Shown one piece after another: positions 9,436-20,758 of a DNA stretch of 20,947 bases (within the stretch, counting starts at the first letter, position 1; each line of letters starts with the position of its first letter). A program made the position numbers and the translations under genes. The notes under the pieces were generated by a model. The model was not told the DNA's origin. It ran no database searches and worked only from the letters and a program-made list of their open reading frames with translations. Location: positions 6,417-27,363 of the forward strand of contig JAGEMR010000226.1 of NCBI GenBank assembly GCA_021030915.1, given 5' to 3'. The stretch comes from Astrothelium macrocarpum. Its lineage: Eukaryota; Ascomycota; Dothideomycetes; Trypetheliales; Trypetheliaceae.

Positions 9436-9816
9436 GGCCTTCTCTACAAAAACCAAGGCAAGCTGGCTGAGGCAGAGACAATGTATATGCGAGCACTGCA
9501 AGGAAAGGAGGAGGCACTAGGACTAAAGCATATATCGATATTCAATACGGTCAACAATCTAGGCCTTCTCTATGCCGACCAAGATAAGCTGGCTGAGGCA
9601 GAGACGATGTACACGCGAATACTGCAAGGATACGAGGAGGCATTTGGGAATAATACATCGTCATATATACCCGTCTTGAATACTACGTACAATCTTGGCA
9701 ACCTCTACACAAAAACAAAGAGAAAAAAAATGGCAAAAGCGATATATATAAAGGCTTTCTCTGGATTCGGGGCCGTTTACGGATCCGCCTCAGATACGTG
9801 TCAGGAAGTCGATTGA
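9436..9816 (+). pseudogene. kinesin-light-chain-type TPR fragment
   Basis: From 9436 the frame reads GLLYKNQGKLAEAETMY, then ALQGKEEALG, VNNLGLLYADQDKLAEAETMY, ILQGYEEAFG and TTYNLGNLYTK, that is, about two and a half TPR units of the type found in fungal NACHT/NB-ARC-TPR proteins. The CTGGCTGAGGCAGAGAC word recurs exactly 126 bases apart (9463 and 9589), the 42-residue period. An in-frame TAA directly precedes it and a TGA ends it at 9814-9816, so it is an orphan piece of a larger gene. It belongs to a different TPR subtype from the gene at 1-636 (LAEAETMY rather than YEEAELMH), so it is not simply a duplicate. It lies in an A/T-rich desert yet is little mutated, suggesting a single-copy remnant that RIP passed over. 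Confidence 0.75.
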
Positions 9817-11695
9817 CGAATGGCGGTATTAGAAATTGAATCGACCGAATTATAAATTATCAATGAATAAATAAGATTAAACGTTTCGTCTAAATCAAAA
9901 TCTCAGTTAAATAAAAATTTCAAAAAAACTTCGCATGAAATTAAGAAAGTAATTCTATAGATGATACTAGTCTAATCTAATGAATGCTAAAATATTAAAT
10001 ATCATCTTTACAGTCCTGGATAATTGTCAGTCTTTATTTATAAGTCACCTCAGTTTCTATAATAAATATGACTGATAAATATAGTGGTTTATTCTTATTC
10101 GAATTTGCATAATATAATTCTGCATAATCTATTAAAATGATCTCTACCGGCTGCCGTATGACGCGAAAAACTCATAATTCTTTCAATATCTATTCGAGAT
10201 TAATAGATTTAGTTGTATAAATCGTATACGCTATCTCTTCCTTCTTCACCCCGAATATGATAAGCTTGAAAGAACAGCATGTTCTTCTTGTTCCGGCCAA
10301 TTGTATAGTCGCCTGTGACTGATGCTTTAAAGAACAATCGTATTGATAGTAGTATCGTGTTCTCGCTTCGGTGCCATGGAGGTAGAATAGCTGCGTTTCA
10401 GAATAAAGTTACAGCCATTATCTATTCTATGTTTCTTGAGGGCGTTGTAGATTTCTTGGTAGGTTTTGTGCTGGGGAATCGGGGTCAGGTTTTGCCGTTT
10501 CAGGAAATACATTCTCGTTTCGGCCAAAATCGACCCCAACTAGATAACAGTACGTACCTATTATTTTATCTGATATTATCTGTAATAGATAAATATTCTT
10601 GATCAGGTAATATCCCGATTTTATAAAATAAACGTTTTTTTCAGCCGGATGGTTCTTAAATTTACTTTTATCCATTTCATTTTTATCACCGTTTTTCTAT
10701 CAAATAGATTCATTCATTTCTTTAAACGTATATCTATCACCTTCTATATTTATATAATATTTATTATCAATATATATCTTTTTCTTTATCATCAGATTAA
10801 AAAAAAATCAAATAATAATAGTTATATTCTTGAATTTATGGCACATTTATTTATCCGCCGATTTATCCATAATTTTATTCAACCAATTTTATAAACGTTC
10901 TAATCCAATAATTATTTTAATTCTGATTCTAATCTATTAAAAAGAATATTAAAAGATGATAAATTTAATATAATTCATATCTTCGTTTCTCCTGTTTTTA
11001 TATTCGGTATTAATTTTTCTTTTCATTTTTCTGTCTAATCGATTCAATTATATCTTACCCGTCCTGACCGATATTAATGACCGGTCTTTCGCAATTTTTT
11101 AACGTTCAATCAATTACAGGATTTGGCGTCTTATTATATATATCAGAAATCAAAAATATTATATTAATAAATCATTTTTATATTTCAATAAATCAGTTAT
11201 AAAGGGACCGTCAAAGATATTATAATCGGAGATCTTTTAGACTTTCGGATCGGGATATCACTGATATTATTGATAAGGGACGAATTCTAATATAATAAGG
11301 GATTCAATTATTCAGATATTTATAATAAAAACTGATATAGAATTATATTGATTTCTTCATCATTTTAATGATTGAAATAGGCCTATATCGAAATAATGTG
11401 TATTCGTTTTATTCTTTTTTATAAACCGCGCAATAATAAATATTTCAGCGAAATTCGCAATATTAAAAACAATTTCTGACGGATTATTATATTTGAATTA
11501 ATAATAATTATTCGGCCTACCAGCGATTCTTACTGATCGATTTCGTGGATAGATAAATTCATTATCGAGAATCCGGCGACTTTTCACCCCCAGTGAAAAT
11601 AATCAATATCATTCATAAATAGACAATTCTCCAATACCGAAAGCGATAAAACGGTCAATAAATCTGATATTCGGATAATTGGCCATCGAAACGCT
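9817..11695. other. A/T-rich degraded DNA with one mixed-composition patch
   Basis: No gene is recognisable. A patch at about 10250-10550 has near-normal composition. On the minus strand it opens a 70-codon frame (10327-10539) ending in KREHDTTINTIVL, which I cannot assign. The 81-codon frame at 10649-10894 is a Phe/Ile-rich artefact of A/T composition. Confidence 0.5.
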
Positions 11696-12048
11696 GGTAC
11701 TATTCCGACCAATTTACACATTAGATCGCGAATTCAGAATCTGGGCTGGCCGATAGCATATCGGCAATTAGGATTCTATTACAAATAAATCCAGATGGCG
11801 TTCTATCACCGGCGTTGAATGAGAATGATATATCATTCTCTAATTCCAGCTTTTTATCAATTAATAACGCCGGTATTATTCCGACCAATTTATAAATTAT
11901 ACCGCGAATTCTGGAATTTGGACTGATTAATAATATATCGGCAATTGGGATTCTATTATAAATAAATCCAGATGATATTCTTTCATTTATATTTGATAAT
12001 CGCGGTATATCATTTTCTGATTTTAACCTTCTATCAGTTAATAGCGCC
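11696..12048. repeat. two-copy direct tandem repeat, period about 176 bp
   Basis: GGTACTATTCCGACCAATTT at 11696 recurs as GGTATTATTCCGACCAATTT at 11872. The shared sequence continues through CGCGAATTC, ATATCGGCAATT, GGATTCTATTA and AAATAAATCCAGATG to a TTAATARCGCC end. On the minus strand both copies fall in one 110-codon open frame (11721-12053) and give parallel peptides (GFIYNRIPIADIL and GFICNRILIADML). Many differences are C/T or G/A. It is a decayed tandem repeat of unknown origin. Confidence 0.72.
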
Positions 12049-13578
12049 GACAATTTATTAACGATATTGGCAGAATCTATTAATCTAGAACCATTCGTCT
12101 TTATTCCCTTTTTTGATAGCCCATTTCTGTCTGATCAGAAAAATGGGGCCATTGATATAAGGCCGTCATCGCGCAATATATATTATCCCAGAATCAAAAA
12201 TTCTGCTATTTCAATATATAATATTTTATATATAGAATTGGTCGAATATGGGCATATATTATTACTGATTTTTTATATATATATCATGTTATATGACGAT
12301 GATCTCATTAATATCGTTATATAGAATAAGGATTCCATCCCTGCGACTAATATATCAGATAATGAAATTAACGCGTCTGCGAATCTGCCGGTTCATATTC
12401 CGGCAGAAAATCGATATATGGAATATGAAAGAATTCTCGCGATGAATAATAATTAGATCGGTCAGCCATCTTTCATAAAAGAATTATAATATATTATATA
12501 AGAAAGGATATTAGATAATCCAAAAATCTGACCCTTTTACGATTATAATTTACAGATTTTGACAGATATAGATCTTATGATATATATTATCCATATGATT
12601 TTCGACTAATATAGAATTTAAAAGATATAAATGGATTATCATGATTATTCGATTATTTTACTGATAACGATTAAGGGTATTCTTCGTCTGAAAAATTATA
12701 AATTTCCAGAAATTATTATCGATTATGATCTTCGGCTTTTTTGATAGAGAATAGATTTTGATAATCTGGCTATTTCAAAAATAATAAATAGCCGAATTTT
12801 GAAATATTTTTAAAAATCTGCTGGCAGAAAAATACATATATCGAAATATATTCTATAATCTAGATTTGGCGATTTAAAAAGAAGGATATAATTTGAATAT
12901 TCGAAATATATAAAAATTGTAACACGTTTACGTTTATATACGTTATATCATATAACGCCAAGGAGTTCTTTTATCATAAAGGCAAACGAATGGTAATTAT
13001 TGATAATATTCGAATTCAGTGGTTCTGTCATCACTAATCGATTAAATATATAAAAATGCGTTTTTTATTTTAAATCTCCATCATCCTTTTCACGACATCA
13101 TAAATGTAATAAATATGCCAAAGTGAGTATTGGCCAGCCATTCGTGTAGACAAATAGGACGCTGGCATATATAGCATTTATGGTACGTATTCAGTCAGAT
13201 CCTTATCTATCAATATTATATATACAGACTCTCATTCTGTTTAATCTCATATTTTCAGCAATTTTTTATATCCAATTTTCCAATTCTTCAATTATTTGAA
13301 GGGTTCCTATTGGAACCCGTCTACGTATTTTATTTATATTCATTAAATCACGGCCCTATTTTTATCATCATCCGTATAATATTAGAATTATATTACGAAT
13401 TCAAATAGCCTTTGATTTTTAATATTATAATATATCTTCCAATTTATTATCATTCCTATATATTTAAATTATATAAGAAAATAAAAAAAATATATAACGT
13501 TTTATATAGAATCTGTAACTATTATTCCGAATAAAATATATTCATGATAATATATAATAAATAGAAAAATTGGATAAT
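12049..13578. other. A/T-rich degraded DNA
   Basis: No supportable gene. An 8-bp-arm palindrome (CGTTATAT-C-ATATAACG) lies at 12941-12957, and an imperfect inverted repeat around a less A/T-rich loop at 13100-13181. The 85-codon frame at 12067-12324 shows no recognisable motif. Confidence 0.55.
13100..13181. repeat. imperfect inverted repeat with mixed-composition loop
   Basis: The arm ATAAATG..AATATGCCA (13100-13120) pairs with TGGCATAT..CATTTAT (13163-13181) apart from a small bulge. The 42-base loop has near-normal GC in very A/T-rich surroundings. It could be a small structured element or a chance stem. Confidence 0.4.
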
Positions 13579-13580
13579 TA

Positions 13581-13650
13581 TAACGTATTGGATCAGCGAA
13601 GCGGCCATATCAGCGAAGCGGCCGCTTTTTCTTGGCACCACCATCTCATG
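13581..13650 (+). repeat. left 70-bp terminal inverted repeat
   Basis: It begins TAACGTATTGGATCAGCGAA and contains the 15-mer ATCAGCGAAGCGGCC twice (13592-13606 and 13609-13623, spacing 17). Such doubled words in pogo/Tc1 ends are candidate transposase-binding sites. Confidence 0.93.
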
Positions 13651-14359
13651 TTTTTCAATCATTATTTTTATCATTATCCAAACCCCAATTTACAGATTCT
13701 AGATTTGTATCAGATTCTATAAATTCTTTAATATTCTTTTGATAAATACGTATATTGTGTTCTGTTTTTTCATAATTTCCATAACGTCGTAAAATTGATT
13801 GAATTCCTTTTTGATCATTACCATTTCGAACCTTCTTAAACGATTATAGTATTTTAGATGTATCTGCAGCGACCTATACTGTTCCTATATTATATTCTAT
13901 TATACCATCATATTGAATCCGTTTTCTTTTACGTTTTTTTCGTTTAATTATTATCTCTAATTATTCTTCAAATTCTATAATACGAGAAATTTGAAATATA
14001 TTTTAATATAACATCAATTCAATATTTTTTATAAATTATGAAAATCCGTTTCTAATTTCTAAAAATGATCGAATAAAAGAATTATTTATAAATTTATATT
14101 ATAATCCAAATTTATAAATATTATTTGGAATTTTTGATTATCATATTATTTCTGATAGAAGAAATTCTGATGATATGTATAATTATATATTCAAATAATC
14201 CAATATTTTTTACACATTAATTGGAACTAATTCTGATACCTCAAAGGCCTTTTGATAATTTTCTTCTATAAATATATTAAAAAATATATTTTTAAAAATT
14301 AAAAGGAAGTCTTTTTTATTGATATGAAAGACGCATTGACACGCCAAATCCCGCATATT

Positions 14360-14658
14360 TTAAAAATATTTTAATTTTAAAGGCGCAAAATAAATCACAT
14401 TCAAAAATTGAAGGATATATAAAGAATGAGATGATATATAAAATATGAGAATTTTATTTTTGAAATAAAAATTTTTAAAATTCTGATTAAAATAATTCTC
14501 ATGGCCATTCAAAATGAACAGCTGATATTTCCCAATTTGACGTATCTTTATATATACATTAAAATATTTTAACCATTCCAAATTAAATATATTATTGATC
14601 CAGCCATTCTCAGAGACTGAAAATTTCCAAATAGAAGATATATCTGTCTTTTCATATC
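14360..14658 (-). pseudogene. remnant of the Fot1/pogo DDE transposase
   Basis: The minus-strand frame reads SIWKFSVSENGW, NLEWLKYFN, KYQLFILNGHENY, ISSHSLYILQFLNVIYFAPLK. This lines up with the catalytic core of fungal pogo transposases (SENGW, LEWL, LDGHxSH, PPHxSHxLQPLDVxxFAPLK). The two catalytic Asp positions visible here are both Asn (NGH and NV), each explained by G-to-A change; Pro and Gln positions have likewise become Ser/Leu. The rest of the transposase (expected upstream toward 15300 and downstream toward 13700) is not readable. The family normally cuts and pastes the element by binding its inverted repeats in the nucleus; this copy cannot. Confidence 0.88.
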
Positions 14659-15364
14659 AGACAGAAATGTGGATACATTCTTTATAAATAATGAATGATG
14701 GGATTATATATCCAATAATACAAATATTCTGAATTATAATAACCCATTCGCGATTATTTAATTGAATAAATTAAAATCGAATACATTTTTCGATATCAAT
14801 AATAATTTTCATTAATCCAATAATATCCATTTAAAAACCAGTCTTATCGAAATTATGAATATCATTATCAAATATCTTATATTTGATTTTTATCTTTTCA
14901 ATCAATTTAAATCATATATTTATGACTTCTGGATTCTTTTATAATATTCTTTATTAATCTTTTATTCAATTAAAAGTCATTTTTAATTCATCAGAAAATA
15001 TTATAAATTTTTCAGTCTATTTTTTATTCATTGGTTTTTCATTGCGTATATTTAGTATTTTATCTGTCATATCTGATATCTCACATAATCGGAATATAAA
15101 TCCTTTCGAATCTAAATCGAGAATATATCGAATAATAATCTCTTCTTTATTCATTATAAATTTTGAATAATTGGATTGAATAATAGATCAGAAAAAGATT
15201 TCACATAATTAATCAGAAAATCGTTGATATCTGAAATTAAATACCGTTATAATAAATCATAAATTTTTAAATTATTCAGATTTGTAAATTCAGAATATAA
15301 GATCAATTCTGCTTTCTTATTGAATCAATAATGTTTTGCGTTGTTATTGCATATTGTGATAATT

Positions 15365-15434
15365 CATGAAATGGTGGTACCAAGAAAAAGCGGCCGCTTC
15401 GCTGATATGGCCGCTTCGCTGATCCAACACGTTA
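15365..15434 (-). repeat. right 70-bp terminal inverted repeat
   Basis: The reverse complement of the left end with three transitions. The doubled 15-mer is conserved perfectly, in contrast to the destroyed interior. Confidence 0.93.
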
Positions 15435-15436
15435 TA

Positions 15437-16440
15437 AATATCTATTTATAATAATTCAGAATCATTTTTGTATTTTTTAAATTAAAAATATTAATTTTAT
15501 AAAAACGAGATTAAAAATTATATCTAATGAAAATCAATATAATCAATTTTATAAAATATATAATTAAAAAATGATTATTTTATAAAAGATATGATTCGGA
15601 TTTCTGTTTTTATTAATTATATTTTAATAGAATATGAAATCGATATTCCTTCTAACGAATTATGGGACCGAATATAATCATTTATATTTCAATTTATATC
15701 AATTATATCTGATTTTAAAAAATTCAAAAAATAATATAATAAGGTTATTTATATATATTATCGAAAAAGAAGAATAATATTATTTAAAAAAATTAATGAA
15801 CTAATTCTCATATCTGACGCGTATATTTATATTTTAATATATTCAGAAGGGAAATATTTTATTTATTCGTCAATAAATCAAAAAATATGATCTTTATCAG
15901 TTGAATAAATTATAAAATTTTTTGTATTTGATATCCCGGTTATTCATATTTTGATTCAAAAATAAATTTTATTCCGAATTTCTGAAACGTATATCTGTAG
16001 ATTTTCTAGAATAGAAGGAATCACACAAGAAGATCGAAGGCGAAATAAAATATTTATTGAAAATGATAGAAGAAGATTAAAAATATCCACAGAAAAATTG
16101 CGATAATAAAAAATTTCATATTCATGAAAGAAAGTGCGAAGAAAATATATATACATCAAAAAAGACATTATCATTGGGTCGGGAAAATCTGGAATTTTCA
16201 ATCATTTCCGATAATTCCGTAATAACGGACGAGAATGACGCGTTAAATAACCGATCCAGTGTTGATCTAGACAACTAGAATGATTTTTAATTGTCACATA
16301 TTGGCTGAATAGATATTAAAAAATATTCTGAGGTGGACATTGAAGGGACTTTTGATTTATTCTGTTTAGGATTAGTCCTAAGCTTAGCTATATCCCCATA
16401 TCCTACGTCCTAGTTTTACGTAACTGTTTTACCCACGCAA
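15437..16440. other. A/T-rich degraded DNA
   Basis: A/T-dominated to about 16200, then gradually normal composition. The 81-codon minus-strand frame at 15956-16201 has no recognisable motif and is probably compositional. Confidence 0.55.
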
Positions 16441-16449
16441 TACATATTA

Positions 16450-16604
16450 ACGTCGGTCCCTACGTCGCGGGACACCCCGTATGCGGGACAAATCGGAGGT
16501 ATTTCGACTTTACGATGCTCTTGAGCTTGCACTTATGTCTGCATTCCCATTTTGTTATATAGACTATATATAGTGGCTATTTCTGAGCTTTGATAATACT
16601 TTAT
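16450..16604 (+). other. possible 5' end/leader of the second pogo element
   Basis: A GC-richer segment carries GCGGGAC twice (16467 and 16483) within CGTCGGTCCC...CAAATCGGAG. It then runs directly, without a long coding segment, into the catalytic domain at about 16605. This fits an inverted-repeat end plus leader whose N-terminal coding part has been deleted. The matching right end is not visible, so this is inference. Confidence 0.35.
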
Positions 16605-17477
16605 ACCTTAAAATTACTATCGCTACTCCCTCTCATAATCTGGCCAGCTTCAACCCACCGGAGCAATTGGACAACGTATAAAACCCCCGGATGGCATTAT
16701 GCCTATTCAGAGAATGGCTACAGTGACTCTAAAATCAGCTTAGAATGGCTTAAGCGTGTCTTTGATCCTCAAACCAGAGAACGAGCCAACCAAAGACCAC
16801 GGGTACTAATTTGCGACGGCTTCGGCACACACGAGACACTTGAGATACTAGAGCACTGCTTTGAAAATAACATTATTCTATACCGTCTTCCCTCGCACAC
16901 CTCTCACGAGCTTCAGCCCTACAATGTTGGTGTCTTCGCTCCCCTAAAGGCGGCCTATCGTGATGAGGTTGAGCGGTTATATCGAGGAGGTCTAGACTTA
17001 GTTGGCAAGCAGCATTTCACTTCTCTATACGAGCCTGCTAGGAACAAGGCTTTGACCACAAGGAACATCAAAGCTGGATAGGTCGCGACTGATTTATTTC
17101 CGTTCAATCCAAAGAGAGTACTCCAAAATACATCAAAACCCCCTGAATTGACTGTTCTAAATGAGATGGTGGTCTCACAGGGTGAAGTTCTGCAAACACC
17201 TGCACCGCCAGTAACGCCCATAACGCTCATGACTCCCGTGATAACTGAAACTCTTACATCGTTACATGATTTTATCAAATAGGATATTTGTGCGTTCAAT
17301 GACCACCCAAATAAACAGCGCATACAAAGACGCGTACAGAAGTTCGTAAATGCCGCCCAAATATCCTTTGTCAAACAAGTCCTCCTTCAAAATCAAAATA
17401 GATCCTTATTCAAGATAAATAACGACGCCAAGGTTCGCCGATCGACGAGGTCAGTGGTATTAGACAAGGCGAGAGTA
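16605..17477 (+). pseudogene. pogo/Fot-type DDE transposase, C-terminal part, two stops, 5' deletion, 3' interruption
   Basis: In one frame: LPLIIWPASTHRSNW, TPGWHYAYSENGYSDSKISL, EWLKRVFDPQTR, PRVLICDGFGTHE, LPSHTSHELQPYNVGVFAPL and NIKAG, then stop TAG (17079-17081), VATDLFPFNPKRVLQ, a second TAG (17280-17282) and FKINNDAKVRRSTRSVV, ending at KARV. This is the catalytic core and C-terminal tail of a fungal pogo-type transposase. The first TAG stands where the family has Trp and the second where it has Gln, so both fit single transitions. The LQP-Asp catalytic position is Asn. The N-terminal HTH/CENPB part and first catalytic Asp are missing, and the last residues are cut by the long-TIR element at 17478. 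It is a different subfamily from the element at 13581-15434 (CDGFGTHE versus LDGHxSH) and far less A/T-biased. It once moved a transposon by cut and paste; it is inactive. Confidence 0.9.
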
Positions 17478-17501
17478 CAGCGGTGGATCAGTTGGGCGTC
17501 C

Positions 17502-17690
17502 CCTCCGCACCGCCGCAGCCCCGCACCCACCTCACCACCAAATTTGTATGGGAACTCGGGATCAGCTTAGCACACAAACGTGGTGTTTGCCTATTTACCT
17601 GTAATTCATTCATTCGATCGTTTGATCGTTCGATTTTCTAATTAGATAATTTTGAAGCCGGATCTTGTGGTGATGAGATTGTAATGGCTT
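17502..17690 (+). repeat. left long terminal inverted repeat (about 190 bp visible match)
   Basis: It starts CCTCCGCACCGCCGCAGCCC. The outer 77 bases are GC-rich and identical to the right arm; beyond 17578 the arms differ. It includes a GATCGTT-rich stretch (about 17615-17636). The element may extend outward to 17478, but the right partner of those 24 bases is outside the window. Confidence 0.9.
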
Positions 17691-20600
17691 GAAAACGCCA
17701 TTCTATCGTATCTAATTTGATTAATTCGAATAAGAAATTAATTCCAGTCTGGTATGATTTACTTTCTTTGGCGGTCGAAATCAGAATTATAAGACGAATT
17801 AAATCAATTATCATAATGAATGAGATTTCATTTATAATAATGAACAAACAGATCATGAAGATACAAATACCTACTTCTGCTGATTCTCAATTCAAATCAT
17901 TTCAAATCAGTGTAAATCCATCTTTTAACCAGTTATTATCTGCTTCTTTGATGGATTATTCGTTTTCAAATCTATTTCATAATATTAATGTGGTATTGAT
18001 TCAGAATGATGAAAAAATAATTGATTCGATCGAATCGATAATAATAAATAAAAAAATAAAATCGTTTTATTTCAATTTAATCTGACGATTTAAATATAAA
18101 TCTAAAAAAATATATATAAATTACGAAAATAAAATTGAGAATTTATTAGAATTATATTGAAATTTTTATTTCCGGAATAATTTTAATAATATTAGATTGA
18201 ATAGAATTTCTAATAATTGAATTGATATTATTAAAATTGAGATTAAATTAATTCTGAAATCATTAAAAATACGAAATTAATTATTTAATTTATTTATTAA
18301 TTTATCGGAATCAGAATTTTGGGCCAAGATTAATCAGAAATTAATTGAATTCTGAATCAAATAAAATGAATAAGAATTTATAATGAATATAATTATTAAA
18401 TTAATAAATGATAAAATTTTTTTTAAAATGATGAATAAATATAATTTGATATGATATTGATATTATTTGATTTATTATCAAATTAATTAAATGAATATTA
18501 AATATTTATTATCGAATTTATAAAATTGAATTTTTTTTAGATAATTCAATAAATTAAATCAGATAATAATCTGATTCATAAGATTATTTCAAAATAAAAA
18601 TATTCAGATAATTATGATCAGAAATCGAATTGATATCAGATCAATAAATCAATTTAATAATATATCTGATTAGATATAATTGATATAAAAAAATGGAATG
18701 ATTCGATCATAATTGGAATAATTATTTTAAATGAATCATCATTTGAATTATTTGAACAATTTATTAAATGAAATGATCGAGATTATAAAATTATTTTAAT
18801 ATCAATTTTTAATTCTACGAATATTATTCTCATAAATATCTTCAATTTTTATTAGAAATCATCTGACGAATATTAGAATAATAAATGAAATACATTTAAT
18901 AAGATATCTACACCGTCCGAAAAACCATAAATAAAAATTATTTTTTTATCGCCTTTATTAATATCTGAATTGGCGGTTGATGAAGAAATATCGGCGTATT
19001 TGGAATGATATAAATAATGAAATAAATATGATTCTATTAAAACTGAATTCGATAAAATGATAAAGATCTTTGATTAATATAAATACGATTTTGAAGAATT
19101 CAAATTATTATAACAGAATAATAAAAAAATTAAATTATTGATTAAAAGAAATATGATTAAAAATATTATTATTGCGATTTTTCGAAATATTAAAAAATAG
19201 AATAAAAAATGAATTAATTAATTAATCAGATAAATAAATAATTTATTAATTTAATAAATCAATAATTAATCGAATAATTAAAAGAATAAAATTGTGATAA
19301 AAAAAATGATTGAATAAATGATAGAAGAAATAACGAACGAAATCAGCCGAATAAATCGAAATATATATAAATGAACGAAATTACATAAAATTGATATTTT
19401 TTTTTTAATAAATTATTAATAAATTCAATGATTAATAATATAATCTGATTTAAAATAATATTTATATTTTATTATTTAATTAAATAATTCTATAATTTTA
19501 ATATAAATGAATATTATATTCATCCGTTATTTTTTTTTTAATAATTTATTAATAAATTCGATATTAATTAATATATAAAATATATTTCAAAAATATATTA
19601 TATAATTCGATCGTATATATATTTTTATATAACACCATTTTCATATAATCCTTTATAATACTTTTTATAATATATAAAATAAAATAAAATCATTCTAATT
19701 ATATAATTAGAAATTCAATTAATTAATAATAGAAATATCTGAATTACGAAAATGCCCCCGAATTGATTTTTTATTATGTCCAATTTTTTCGAGAATTTAG
19801 ATCAAATATTTGACAAATTCAAAATCTTCCGAATCTGAATATAATACGTAATATTTTCGAACGAATTATTTGAATTCAAAAAAGAATTTTTTAATTAAAT
19901 TTAAATCAGACGAATATAAAAATAAATATATTAATTTTATTCCGAATTATTTTATTATCAAATTAATCATTTTTTCGTTATGATATATTGATGTATTATC
20001 CATTATTAATATCGAATTTAATAATAGATTATCAGAATCAAATAAAAAATATTTCGATAATAGCGATTCCTTCAATCAATATACAAATATTTAAAATATT
20101 ATTGAATTTTCGTAAATTTAATAATCCAGAATTCTATTGATTATATATATCGGTAGGATATTATAACACCGTCTATATTTGAAAAAATAATACTGAATTA
20201 TTCTAAATTCTTTTGATATTCAATCATAAAAACGAAATTCAATATATCGATTTATTCCATTCTTATTGACGTATATCAATTATTCAGCCAAATATTCGGT
20301 CATTATAATCATATGATTATTTCAAAATTCAGTATAATATTCTTTAATTATTTAATGACATTTCAAATCAATTAATTAATTATTAAATTCATTGATTTGT
20401 TGGCAGATCCGAATTTTCTTTCTATTCCAGTCATTCTATTTCAATCTTCGGAATATCACAATTCTATCCATAACGATCGAATACTGCTACCAGATCCAGT
20501 CCTCCATTTCATCTCCAAATAAAACAGATTTCTGAAGAAAATAATCCTATAACGTTCGAATCATTTTGGATGTCAATATATACGAAGAACCGTAATAATA

Positions 20601-20758
20601 AATTAAATTTAAAAGATTATCATATAATTTGATATTCCTTTTGATCTTTTTTATTATTCGAATAATTATATGAATAATTCGGATAATATCATGTTATTGA
20701 AGATCATCATAATTCAAAAATATAACGATAATAATACGTTAAAAAAAAGCGATATTTC
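17691..20758. other. interior of the long-TIR element, A/T-rich
   Basis: About 3 kb, overwhelmingly A/T from 18060 on. The first 370 bases are less degraded and hold a 122-codon plus-strand frame (17717-18085) and, on the minus strand, a 72-codon frame (17638-17856) ending FELIKLDTIEWRFQAITISS and reaching into the inverted repeat. Neither is recognised. A slightly richer patch lies at about 20400-20590. The former transposase has been mutated beyond reading by eye. Confidence 0.55.

Larger units (their letters stand above)
13581..15434 (-). mobile_element. Fot1/pogo-type (Tc1/mariner superfamily) DNA transposon, 1854 bp, RIP-inactivated
   Basis: Two inverted copies of a 70-bp end (13581-13650 and 15365-15434) match at 67 of 70 positions and are flanked by TA on both sides (13579-13580 and 15435-15436), the target duplication of Tc1/mariner elements. 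Total length of 1854 bp is typical of fungal Fot1-like elements. The interior is extremely A/T-rich, but on the minus strand a decayed transposase is readable around 14650-14360. All three end differences are C/T or G/A. The element is complete at both ends and certainly inactive. Confidence 0.93.

Noticed and set aside
10649..10894. 81-codon Phe/Ile-rich frame resembling a membrane protein
   Set aside because: Hydrophobic look follows from T-rich codons in A/T sequence; no upstream context or conserved motif.
15956..16201. 81-codon minus-strand frame
   Set aside because: Composition-driven frame in A/T-rich DNA; no motif recognised.
16955..17374. 139-codon minus-strand frame
   Set aside because: Antisense to the pogo-type transposase pseudogene, which has clear family motifs.
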